DNA of 8,069 bases from Planctomycetaceae bacterium (GTDB taxonomy: Bacteria > Planctomycetota > Planctomycetia > Planctomycetales > Planctomycetaceae), in the NCBI GenBank assembly GCA_029259875.1, contig JAJDEK010000016.1, forward strand, positions 1 to 8,069, in the 5' to 3' direction. Positions 1 through 6,680 of the stretch are shown piece by piece (within the stretch, counting starts at the first letter, position 1; each line of letters begins with the position of its first letter). Both the position numbers and the translations under genes were made by a program. A model generated the notes under the pieces. The model was not told the origin of the DNA, searched no databases, and worked only from the letters and a program-made list of their open reading frames with translations.

Positions 1-1
1 G

Positions 2-514
2 ACAGATGTACGGCTTCAGGAACTATGCGAGCGAATTACTGAAATCCCACATGTGAAGAGACTGCGAATTCATAGTCGCCTGCCCATCGTGCTTCCTGAC
101 CGAATCCATTCTGGGTTACTGGCGATGTTTCAACGGCTTGCAGAAAATGGAACGATGGTCTGGATGGTCATCCATTCCAACCATCCGAATGAGATTGCAG
201 TTGATGTCGAACTTGCGATGAGACAGCTATTGCAGGCGGGAATTCCGATTCTGAATCAATCTGTATTACTAAAAGGCATTAACGACTCTGTCGACATACT
301 CTTAAAACTCTCTGAAAAACTAATTAATCTTGGTGTGATACCTTATTATTTGCATCAATTAGACCGTGTCAGCGGAGTTGCACACTTTGAAGTAGCAGAA
401 GAGCAGGGGCGTGAACTGATTCGTGAATTAAGAACTCAGCTTCCCGGATATGCAGTGCCACAATACGTCAGAGAAATTGCAGGCGAACCTCATAAAATTT
501 CGCTGTTGGGTTGA
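2..514 (+). CDS. epmB: EF-P beta-lysylation protein EpmB (lysine 2,3-aminomutase family), C-terminal part
   Basis: The reading frame is open from the window edge, so this is the last 170 residues of a longer protein. A GTG at 53 lies inside the frame and is not the start, because the upstream codons already encode family sequence (IPHVKRLRIHSRLP). Members of the KamA/EpmB radical SAM, PLP-dependent aminomutase family carry this segment. The closing part, with GINDS, PYYLHQLDRVSGVAHF and the end REIAGEPHK, matches my memory of the E. coli EpmB tail much better than the longer KamA tail. EpmB converts lysine to (R)-beta-lysine for attachment to elongation factor P in the cytoplasm. The lysine in GEPHK is at the position of the PLP-binding lysine. 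The iron-sulfur CxxxCxxC motif would lie upstream, outside the window. It ends 10 bp from the convergent murD stop. A KamA-type free-lysine enzyme is the alternative. Confidence 0.9.
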   Translation, partial: TDVRLQELCERITEIPHVKRLRIHSRLPIVLPDRIHSGLLAMFQRLAENGTMVWMVIHSNHPNEIAVDVELAMRQLLQAGIPILNQSVLLKGINDSVDILLKLSEKLINLGVIPYYLHQLDRVSGVAHFEVAEEQGRELIRELRTQLPGYAVPQYVREIAGEPHKISLLG

Positions 515-524
515 GTATTACTTT

Positions 525-1934
525 TCAGTCGGGGAGTTGTTGAATTAGTTCGGAAAATCGATTGCCCCGTTCAACAAAGCTGGAAAACCAATCATAGCTT
601 GCGCAACCTGGCGAAAGTAAAATCACATCACCGGGTTCAGATTGTTGAAAGGCCCAATCAAATGCATCTTCGAAGGACTGGTGGGGGGGAGACATCAACG
701 CCGAAGAGACTTTACTTGCATGGGATTTTAAGTCTCGGGCGATGCTAGATAATACCGGTCCTGTTTCTCCCATCAGGGCTGTCGCCTTTGTTTGTTTGAG
801 AAAAACCTTTGCAAACTCAGTCAGATCAGCTTTTTTATCAGAGCCACCAGCTAGTAGAATGACAGGGCAATCCGCAAAGGCCTCAATCGCACAAATGGCC
901 GATTCTGGTGTCGTAGCCAGCGAATCGTTATAAAATCGGAGGTTTTGGTATTCACCGACGAATTGCAATCGATAAGGTAAACCTTGAAATGCCTCTAAGC
1001 CTTTTTGTATCGACTCTTCATCAATTTCCGCACAATCGCAAGCAGCAATTGCCGCAGCCGCATTCATGCGATTGTGCATGCCTGGAACTTTGAGCTGTGG
1101 TTGGATCTCATTTTTTTGCTCGGAAATGATAAACGCAGCATGATCCACAAGCACATCTGGCTGTAAACGCGAGATAGCTCCAAATGTGGAAACGTTTCCA
1201 CGAGTTTTCCAACTCTGTAAATCTGGTTCATCGGCATTGATGATGGCGAAATCAGGTTCTGCTTGCCAACGGAAGATGGTTTGCTTGGACTGTCGATAGT
1301 GCTCCACCGTTTGGTGCCAGTCGAGATGGTTCGGACTAAAATTAGTCACGACTCCCACATGGGGGCTGGCTTGGATACGATTGAGTGCCTCAAGTTGAAA
1401 GCTACTTAGTTCCAATACTACCCAGTCATCCGGTTGGATCTGATCAACTACAGGCAACAGGCTCACGCCGATGTTTCCTCCTAACCAGCAGCGAGTTCCT
1501 GATACTTCAAGAATCGAATGGATCATGGCAGCCGTTGTTGATTTGCCATTGCTACCGGTGACTCCGATGACTCTGCCACGGTTTATTTGCCAAAAAAGTT
1601 CGATCTCACTGGTCACCGGAATTTGTCGCTCTTGAGCATTTTTCAGGAGCGGGTGGGCAGGGGGAATCGCAGGATTAAGGACCAGTAAGTCAGTAGCAGG
1701 TAATTCTGTTAGTGAACTTCCTAATTCATATGTGATATCAGGATACGAATTGAGTTGTTTTAGCGATTCAGAGAGAGCATCTTCATTTTTGGCATCTACG
1801 ATTGTGATGCAAGCGCCCATGCGGGCCAGGTATTCAACGGCTGCAATTCCCCCTCCAAACCGTCCCAAACCAAATACGGTTGCCTGCTTCCCTTTCAAAT
1901 CAATCTCGTGAATCAGTAACGGTTTTGTAGGCAT
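525..1934 (-). CDS. murD: UDP-N-acetylmuramoylalanine--D-glutamate ligase (MurD)
   Basis: This cytoplasmic Mur ligase adds D-glutamate to UDP-MurNAc-L-Ala using ATP, an early step of peptidoglycan precursor synthesis. The 469-residue length is normal to slightly long (E. coli MurD is about 438). The N-terminal UMP-binding domain shows FGLGRFGGG (21-29) and the ending IPVTSEIELFW. The central ATPase domain has the P-loop GVTGSNGKSTT (124-134), LELSSFQLE with the Mg-binding glutamate E175, NFSPNHLDW with H203, and YRQSK with K217 at the place of the carbamylated lysine. The C-terminal domain has YNDSLATTPES (335-345), LAGGSDKKAD and LSPGCASYDWF followed by RGNRF. All key residues are present, so it should be active. 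The ATG at 1934 gives a full N-terminus, but upstream there is only a weak GGA as ribosome site. It stands alone here, with no other mur, fts or mra genes beside it. Confidence 0.97.
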   Translation of the reverse strand: MPTKPLLIHEIDLKGKQATVFGLGRFGGGIAAVEYLARMGACITIVDAKNEDALSESLKQLNSYPDITYELGSSLTELPATDLLVLNPAIPPAHPLLKNAQERQIPVTSEIELFWQINRGRVIGVTGSNGKSTTAAMIHSILEVSGTRCWLGGNIGVSLLPVVDQIQPDDWVVLELSSFQLEALNRIQASPHVGVVTNFSPNHLDWHQTVEHYRQSKQTIFRWQAEPDFAIINADEPDLQSWKTRGNVSTFGAISRLQPDVLVDHAAFIISEQKNEIQPQLKVPGMHNRMNAAAAIAACDCAEIDEESIQKGLEAFQGLPYRLQFVGEYQNLRFYNDSLATTPESAICAIEAFADCPVILLAGGSDKKADLTEFAKVFLKQTKATALMGETGPVLSSIARDLKSHASKVSSALMSPPHQSFEDAFDWAFQQSEPGDVILLSPGCASYDWFSSFVERGNRFSELIQQLPD

Positions 1935-1970
1935 GATGTGTCCGTGATAAATGAGTCAATTCATCTTCTC

Positions 1971-2027
1971 ATACAAGTTCAGCACTGAAAATACAAGCTT
2001 GTTATTAGATCAATAGGTTTGCATATT
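1971..2027. promoter_or_regulatory. Divergent murD / symporter control region with repeats and a possible promoter
   Basis: The 162-bp gap between the two divergent starts holds two copies of ATACAAG exactly 20 bp apart (1971-1977 and 1991-1997). Between them is a dyad TTCAG-CA-CTGAA (1978-1989). The second copy overlaps the palindrome ACAAGCTTGT (1993-2002). A possible sigma70-like promoter for the symporter is TTGTTA (1999-2004), a 17-bp spacer, and CATATT (2022-2027). A weaker one for murD on the minus strand uses TTGTAT (1996-1991) and TATGAG (1973-1968), also 17 bp apart. The repeats and dyad are directly visible. Their role as operators and the promoter calls are inference, since such hexamers are common in AT-rich DNA. 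Confidence 0.35.
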
Positions 2028-2096
2028 TGGAAAATCCACGGTAGTCTGATTTTGGAATCATAAACATCAAATATTGATCATTTCGAGGGGCAACTG

Positions 2097-4076
2097 ATGT
2101 TACTTGCTGCTGAAAAGAATATGTGGTTAGGGCTCCATCCAGCTGATTGGTGCGTTTTGGCTCTGTATTTCGTTGTCATTATTGCTATCGGCCTCTGGTC
2201 GGCCAGAAACGTAAAAGACATGGCCGACTTTTTCATGGGAGGCCGTCGGTTTGGCAAAGTTTTCATGATGTTCTTTGCCTTTGGCTCTGGTACAAGTAGC
2301 GAACAGGCTATTAGCGTTGTGGCGGGGACCTGGCGAGCTGGTCTCGCTGGTATCTGGTGGCAATTTCTCTGGTTATGGGCGACACCCTTTTATTGGATTG
2401 TTGCCCCCATCATGCGTCGTATGCGTGCCTTGACAACCGCTGATTTCTTTGAGACCCGCTTTAACGGTCCGACGGCAGTCATGTATTCCTTTTACGGTAT
2501 TGCAATCTCGATCACATTTATTGCCGGTGGTTTATTTGGTACCGGTAAAATGGTCGATGCCTTGACAGGAAATGAGTTGGACCGCATCGCAGTGAAAGCT
2601 GATATTATGGTCCCCGCAGCCGAGTGGGACGCGAAAGCAAAATCATTCAAGATCACCGAACGGAGGCTTCAGGGTTATGAATATGCGATCCTGGCAGTGA
2701 CAGTCATGTTCGTGATTTACGGGATGGCAGGGGGGTTAGGTGCTGCCATTATTACCGACTTCATTCAAGGTATTCTGACCATTGTATTCTCATTTTTGTT
2801 ATTGCCGTTTGTCTTTTATCAAATTGGAGGCTTCGGTGAACTGCATAAACAATCAGATCTCAAACAGGGGATGCTCGATTTGGTCGCTAGTCCACAAGTC
2901 GCTGCCACACTGGGAAGTGAACCAATTACGCCGTTTTATGTATTTATGTTGTCGATAACAGCGCTGGCAGGCATCGTGATTCAACCTCATATGATGGGAG
3001 TTTGCGGTGCAGGAAAGACGGAATATGAAGGCCGTTTCGGATTCACCGTTGGAAATTTTCTTAAGCGATTTTGCACAGTCGCTTGGACGTTTACTGGTTT
3101 GGCCTGCATTGTTTGGTACATGGGCGATAATAGCCCCTTAAAAACATCAGATGACCCAGCCGAGCAGGCGATTTATCAATCCTTGGTCACGCGGGCCAGT
3201 CCGGAGTACAACAAGCTTCCCGATGAAGAAAAAGCGAGAATCGACAAACATGACCGTAATTTTGCTGACAAGCTTTTTGGTATGGCAGCGCATGATATTC
3301 TTCCTCGAATTGCGCCGGGATTGATTGGACTTCTGCTGGCGTCCTTACTGGCTGCCGTCATGAGTACCAGTGACGCACAAATGATTATTTCCAGTGGCTT
3401 ATTCACAGAAAATATCTATCGCAAATGTATTGTGAAAAACCGTTCCCAGCGTCATTACCTCTGGGTGGGTCGTCTGTCTGGATTAGTCATAGTTATTTTG
3501 GCGCTCATTTTACAAACCACGTTTACCGATATCATTGCCGCCTTGAAAGTGATTGTAAAAACTCCTGCTTGTATTGGCATCAGCCTCTGGTTTGGTATTG
3601 TCTGGAGACGTTGGAATGTCGTTTCTGTCTGGGTCTCCACTGTCTCAGGGATTTTAGTGTGGATCGCCGTCGCTTTTAGGGCGGATTTGATACACCAAAC
3701 AGGGTTATTCCCAGAAAGTATGTTTAAAACGGTCAAAGAGCAACTTTTGATGCGTGATGTTTGGCAGATGGTTTCATTTATGGGTGTGGCTGTTCTCAGT
3801 GGAATCATTGTCAGCTTTCTGACAAAACGACAATCTCAAGAAAAACTCGACCATTTCTACAACTTAATGCATACTCCTGTGAAGCTGGGCGAGGTCATTC
3901 CCTCACCTTGTACGCTTCCTGAAGATCCGGAACCCGTAGGAAAAAAACTATTCCCCAATTCAAAAGACATCGAAATTCCTAAACCAACATTTCAGGATAT
4001 CAGTGGTTTTGTCTTGGCCTGGTGTGTCGTGTTTGCGATTATTTATGTGACGAAACTCCTTGCGGAATACGCATGA
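2097..4076 (+). CDS. Sodium:solute symporter family (SSS) transporter, substrate unknown
   Basis: An inner-membrane protein of 659 residues with about 14 hydrophobic segments (for example 18-36, 82-106, 124-148, 194-214, 217-241, 279-299, 320-342, 455-473, 479-504, 507-527, 555-575, 636-654). The family signature is clear: MADFFMGGRRFGK after the first helix, then GSGTSSEQAI, and LLAAVMSTSDAQMIISSG at 416-433. In that last segment S423 and T424 match the Ser/Thr pair that binds the Na2 sodium ion in PutP and vSGLT. It should couple sodium entry to uptake of a small solute, but the sequence does not reveal which one. Unusual parts are two long hydrophilic loops (about 150-193 and 343-398) and a charged segment at 577-635 before the last helix. 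The ATG at 2097 is supported by GAGGGG at 2085-2090 with 6 bases between. It is transcribed alone, divergently from murD. Confidence 0.93.
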   Translation: MLLAAEKNMWLGLHPADWCVLALYFVVIIAIGLWSARNVKDMADFFMGGRRFGKVFMMFFAFGSGTSSEQAISVVAGTWRAGLAGIWWQFLWLWATPFYWIVAPIMRRMRALTTADFFETRFNGPTAVMYSFYGIAISITFIAGGLFGTGKMVDALTGNELDRIAVKADIMVPAAEWDAKAKSFKITERRLQGYEYAILAVTVMFVIYGMAGGLGAAIITDFIQGILTIVFSFLLLPFVFYQIGGFGELHKQSDLKQGMLDLVASPQVAATLGSEPITPFYVFMLSITALAGIVIQPHMMGVCGAGKTEYEGRFGFTVGNFLKRFCTVAWTFTGLACIVWYMGDNSPLKTSDDPAEQAIYQSLVTRASPEYNKLPDEEKARIDKHDRNFADKLFGMAAHDILPRIAPGLIGLLLASLLAAVMSTSDAQMIISSGLFTENIYRKCIVKNRSQRHYLWVGRLSGLVIVILALILQTTFTDIIAALKVIVKTPACIGISLWFGIVWRRWNVVSVWVSTVSGILVWIAVAFRADLIHQTGLFPESMFKTVKEQLLMRDVWQMVSFMGVAVLSGIIVSFLTKRQSQEKLDHFYNLMHTPVKLGEVIPSPCTLPEDPEPVGKKLFPNSKDIEIPKPTFQDISGFVLAWCVVFAIIYVTKLLAEYA

Positions 4077-4134
4077 ATTTTGCGTCGATCATACTTCCAG
4101 TGACAAATGGAAAGCTTTTATTGTCGGAAAAATC

Positions 4135-4202
4135 CTCTGATAAACAGCGTTTTCTTTCAATCTTAGTTCAGAGTGATGCCGGAGATCCAATGTTTATCAG
4201 AG
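4135..4202. repeat. 12-bp perfect inverted repeat, 44-base loop
   Basis: CTCTGATAAACA at 4135-4146 is matched exactly by its reverse complement TGTTTATCAGAG at 4191-4202. It lies 59 bp after the symporter stop. In RNA it could form a long-range stem that ends or stabilises the symporter message; in DNA the two arms could be protein sites. There is no T-run directly after the right arm, so it is not a standard intrinsic terminator. Confidence 0.5.
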
Positions 4203-4418
4203 CGTGACCTGCAGCGCGCGTGAGAATAATGGTTTATTGTTTTAGAGGTGATTAGCCGGAACGCGATTTTTGTTCTGCCACTCTAAGGGGTAGGGCATTT
4301 AAGCTATTTTGCTATTTGTAGGGCTGTCGTTTATCGATTCGTTTCAAGCACATCATGCATGTGTCTTCGCGTATGGACAGTCATTCAAGTCGCTATCAAT
4401 TTGATGATGGGTAAATAA

Positions 4419-4452
4419 AAACAGCCAGAAACAATTTTGTTTCTGGCTGTTT
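4419..4452 (-). terminator. Intrinsic terminator of the Cys-rich gene, possibly bidirectional
   Basis: Two perfect 16-bp arms (4419-4434 and 4437-4452) are built on AAACAGCCAGAAACA and its complement. The practical loop is about four bases. Read on the minus strand, the stem is followed by TTTTATTTA, and it begins 29 bases after the stop of the Cys-rich gene, the expected place. Read on the plus strand, the right arm ends in GTTT, so it could also stop readthrough from the symporter. Confidence 0.85.
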
Positions 4453-4481
4453 AAATTGTGATAAAGCGATCAAAGTCGCAC

Positions 4482-4949
4482 TTAGCTGCGATAAGTCACT
4501 ACAACTTTTCCACGATGTGATTCAACAACCACACTGTATTTACCGTAGTCAAATATTTTGCGGCGTCCATCTTTACTGCAGCGAACACACTCACAAGCAC
4601 ATCCCGGAGTGCAGATCTCCACAGCAACACATCCTGGCTCACAACAACTGCGTTTGGGGGCACAAGGATCAACAATGGTAACCAATTTGGGGTTTGAACA
4701 AGGTGCAATGTTGCGAGGTCGTCGATACCGAACATTTTCGAACAGACGAATCTCTTGTGAAGCAACATGTTGTTCATAAGGTTGAGGCATTAACTCTGGC
4801 ATCGGTTCAGGAGCAACTGTAGCAGGGGGTGCTGCAGTAGTCTGGCTCAGGAAAATTCCTTGCCCGAAATTAAATGCAGGGCCTTCGGCCTGAGCTGCCG
4901 TAACTGATACAGCGATAATACCTAAAGTAAAACAAACTATCTTAGTCAT
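4482..4949 (-). CDS. Secreted cysteine-rich small protein, unknown function
   Basis: A 155-residue protein I cannot assign to a named family. A signal peptide is clear: MTKIV, a hydrophobic stretch, and a cleavage site after AQA (about residue 21). Residues 37-60 form a Pro/Ala/Glu/Met-rich linker. Residues 84-124 hold ten cysteines (84, 96, 102, 103, 107, 113, 117, 119, 121, 124), including a CC pair and a CACEC cluster. The last 27 residues look like beta strands (YSVVVES, KVVVTY). Outside the cytoplasm such cysteines would form disulfides or bind metal; a wall or surface structural role is possible in planctomycetes, whose envelopes contain Cys-rich proteins. This is inference. The ATG at 4949 is well supported by AAAAGGAG (4966-4959) with a 9-base spacer. 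It is a single-gene unit with its own terminator. Confidence 0.82.
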   Translation of the reverse strand: MTKIVCFTLGIIAVSVTAAQAEGPAFNFGQGIFLSQTTAAPPATVAPEPMPELMPQPYEQHVASQEIRLFENVRYRRPRNIAPCSNPKLVTIVDPCAPKRSCCEPGCVAVEICTPGCACECVRCSKDGRRKIFDYGKYSVVVESHRGKVVVTYRS

Positions 4950-4958
4950 CTCTGTGTA

Positions 4959-4996
4959 CTCCTTTTGCTACCACGGTGAACTCCATTAAGGTAGCA
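4959..4996 (-). promoter_or_regulatory. Ribosome binding site with adjoining leader hairpin of the Cys-rich gene
   Basis: On the minus strand TGCTACC (4996-4990) pairs with GGTAGCA (4972-4966), leaving a 17-base loop, and the right arm runs directly into the AAAAGGAG ribosome site (sharing one base). A stem touching the ribosome site could alter translation start. The pairing is visible; regulation is a guess. Confidence 0.35.
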
Positions 4997-5437
4997 GATT
5001 GATAAAAATCAATTTTTGTCTCTCCTCAACGACTTGCTTGTTGGCATTCTCCAGAAGCGTTAAGTTAAGCAGTTGAACAGTCAAGGATTTCTCTCGGTTG
5101 TCCACCACCAAATTATAACCTACATAAAATGTCAGTGACAAATTATTCAGCAAAGAAGGTGAAAAACCGGTATCAGTTACATGGCTGATAATGGTCACAA
5201 ATAATAAGTGAACTTTGTGTTGACAAGGCTAGTTGCCTTTTTTTTTATGCAAACATCCAAATAGACCTGTTTTGCCTGACTGGAATATCTTTACACTGTG
5301 TATGCAAACAAAGTAAATTGTATTAAAATGTTCAAACGTATTGTCCTGTTTCGACACGTGGGTTTCGTGAATTGAACGTGCATGCGTGTCCGAATTGGAG
5401 AAAGCGTTCGAGATCAGGAATTGAACAATCAGGGTAA
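4997..5437. other. Long AT-rich divergent gap without a convincing gene
   Basis: Most of the space between the Cys-rich gene and the haem lipoprotein lacks a credible reading frame; those present have no ribosome site, no motif, and an unlikely composition. Visible structures are a short hairpin ATTGAT-AAAA-ATCAAT (4998-5013), a terminator-like stem with nine T at 5225-5246, the direct repeat TATGCAAACA (5246 and 5301), and two copies of GAATTGAAC (5369 and 5418). A small RNA on the plus strand ending at 5246 is conceivable but unproven. Confidence 0.5.
5220..5248 (+). terminator. Possible orphan intrinsic terminator (overlaps a TTGACA box)
   Basis: AAGGC (5225-5229), loop TAGTT, GCCTT (5235-5239) and a run of nine T (5238-5246) form a minimal intrinsic terminator for plus-strand RNA, although no gene precedes it on this strand. 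The same bases also read as a promoter: TTGACA (5220-5225), 17 bp, TTTTAT (5243-5248). The sequence does not decide between the two. Confidence 0.35.
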
Positions 5438-5457
5438 GCTGCAGTTGCAACCGCAGC
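5438..5457. promoter_or_regulatory. 20-bp near-palindrome, candidate operator of the haem lipoprotein gene
   Basis: GCTGCAGTTG followed by CAACCGCAGC is a dyad with no central gap and only one mismatched pair (A5443 against C5452). With no loop it suits a dimeric DNA-binding protein better than an RNA hairpin. It covers the predicted -35 box of the downstream promoter, the classic place for a repressor. The regulator is not in this window. Confidence 0.45.
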
Positions 5458-5473
5458 GATGATCACACATAAT
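5445..5473 (+). promoter_or_regulatory. Sigma70-like promoter of the haem lipoprotein (and probably protease) gene
   Basis: TTGCAA (5445-5450), a 17-bp spacer, and CATAAT (5468-5473) match the consensus at four and five of six bases. Transcription would start near 5480, giving a leader of about 32 bases before the ATG at 5512. This is the best promoter match I found in the window. Confidence 0.5.
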
Positions 5474-5511
5474 CTAATTGGTTTAATTTCAAGGACTTGA
5501 GGGAGACTTCC

Positions 5512-6618
5512 ATGAAAATGCCGGAAAACCGGTTGAGTGTGAAACCAATCTTGCAACCAATCAAATCGATCTGTATCTGTTTGTTTGCTTTAATATTATC
5601 AGGCTGTGGTGGTAGTGCTCCCACAACACCTGCTCCCCAACCTCAAACACAAGCGCCTCCCACTACGCCAAATACGCAAGTCGCGCAGAATACAAAAGCA
5701 CAACCACAAAAAACATCTGAGAAAAAAGATGACCGTAAAATGATTGACGGCATCCCTTACGATGTCTGGTTTGAAAATCCTCTTGCGATAGCAGCAAATA
5801 GTCAATCAGTGTCCCCAGTTTCCTTGCCAGGGAATACTGCTGCAACTTTGCCTAACACCAACACGCCTCCGGGCGAAATGAAAACAACGCCCGATTCGAA
5901 ATCTCCTGCTGTTGCCGCAGGTGGAATTGACTGGAAAACGATCATTCCAATGCCCATTTTGGACGCTCAGGTCAAGGATATTCGTAATCGTTTAACCAAA
6001 AATATGCAGTCAGTCGGTACTTATAACACCAGCTATCTGGAACTTCCCACGTTTACGGCAACTCTGGCTGCTCTGGCAGGGATTGCCACCGAACATCCGG
6101 AAGACATTGGTTGGAAAAAAAATGCCAAGTACCTTCGCGATTTGTCTGCGAGCTTCTCAGCCGAACCATTGATGCGAGGAGCCAAATCGTTTCGTAAGCT
6201 TCAGATTCCTTATGAACAAATGATTGTCATTTTGAATGGTAGTTTGCCGCCGGACGTACCGAAATCTGAAGACAAAAAGCCTCTTTCTGATGTGGCCTCA
6301 ATGGGCGATCTGATGAAGCGTATCGATATTGCATCAAAATGGCTGAAATCAAATGTGGGTAGTGCCGATGCACTAAAAGACGAAAAAGAAAAAGTCATCA
6401 AAGAGGCTTATTTATTAGCGGCGATCGCAAAAGTGATTACAACTGAAGGTTATGGATACGTGGATGATGATGGCTTTTTGAGTCACGCCAATCCGATGTC
6501 GGAAGCGTCTCTGAAAATGGTAGAAGCTGCTAACAATGATAATTTTCAAGAGTTTGATGAAAGTTTAACGCGCGTTTATAAAGCTTGTACAGAATGCCAT
6601 AGCGAATATAAAGAATAA
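5512..6618 (+). CDS. Lipoprotein with C-terminal cytochrome c'-like (class II) haem domain
   Basis: A 368-residue exported lipoprotein. The signal sequence ends in the lipobox LSGC, with C32 as the lipidated residue. Residues 33-76 are a Pro/Thr/Gln-rich linker, followed by a short ordered-looking island IDGIPYDVWFENPLA (78-92), a second Pro/Thr/Ser linker (about 97-136), and a helical domain from about 138 to the end. That domain closes with CTECH (359-363) in ACTECHSEYKE. A CXXCH near the C-terminus of a helical bundle is the hallmark of class II cytochromes c, where the His is the axial haem ligand. It probably binds one covalent haem and acts in electron transfer or gas/redox sensing at a membrane surface; the partner is unknown. 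The ATG at 5512 is preferred over an in-frame TTG at 5497 because GAGGGAG (5499-5505) lies 6 bases upstream. The protease gene follows after 62 bp. Confidence 0.85.
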   Translation: MKMPENRLSVKPILQPIKSICICLFALILSGCGGSAPTTPAPQPQTQAPPTTPNTQVAQNTKAQPQKTSEKKDDRKMIDGIPYDVWFENPLAIAANSQSVSPVSLPGNTAATLPNTNTPPGEMKTTPDSKSPAVAAGGIDWKTIIPMPILDAQVKDIRNRLTKNMQSVGTYNTSYLELPTFTATLAALAGIATEHPEDIGWKKNAKYLRDLSASFSAEPLMRGAKSFRKLQIPYEQMIVILNGSLPPDVPKSEDKKPLSDVASMGDLMKRIDIASKWLKSNVGSADALKDEKEKVIKEAYLLAAIAKVITTEGYGYVDDDGFLSHANPMSEASLKMVEAANNDNFQEFDESLTRVYKACTECHSEYKE

Positions 6619-6680
6619 GGTATTTGTGGTTCACCAGTAAGCAAATTTGAGAAGCCGCCAACAAAGAGGGAATTGAGGGC

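Larger units (their letters stand above)
4077..4481. other. Intergenic gap between symporter and Cys-rich gene (convergent 3' ends)
   Basis: About 405 bp with no convincing gene. It holds a 12-bp inverted repeat just past the symporter stop, a small dyad CACAT-N5-ATGTG (4349-4363), and a strong hairpin terminator at the right end. A 44-codon reading frame starts at 4073 with ATGA overlapping the symporter stop. It has no membrane segment and no recognisable motif, so it is not called as a gene. Confidence 0.6.

Noticed and set aside
53..55. GTG as start of the first gene
   Set aside because: The same frame is open to the window edge and already encodes conserved aminomutase sequence before this codon.
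4349..4363. Dyad CACAT-N5-ATGTG
   Set aside because: Five-base arms of this kind are expected by chance in a gap of this size; no promoter or repeat copy is linked to it.
4986..5198. 70-codon minus-strand frame upstream of the Cys-rich gene
   Set aside because: It starts with GTG, has no ribosome site, no signal or motif, and overlaps the likely promoter and leader of the Cys-rich gene.
5353..5390. GACACG and CGTGTC inverted pair with 26-base spacing, and the GAATTGAAC repeat nearby
   Set aside because: The arms are short and widely spaced, and no promoter element fits; noted only in the gap description.
5229..5556. Overlapping minus-strand frames of 73 and 74 codons
   Set aside because: They lie across the lipoprotein promoter and its first codons, have no ribosome site and an unnatural composition.
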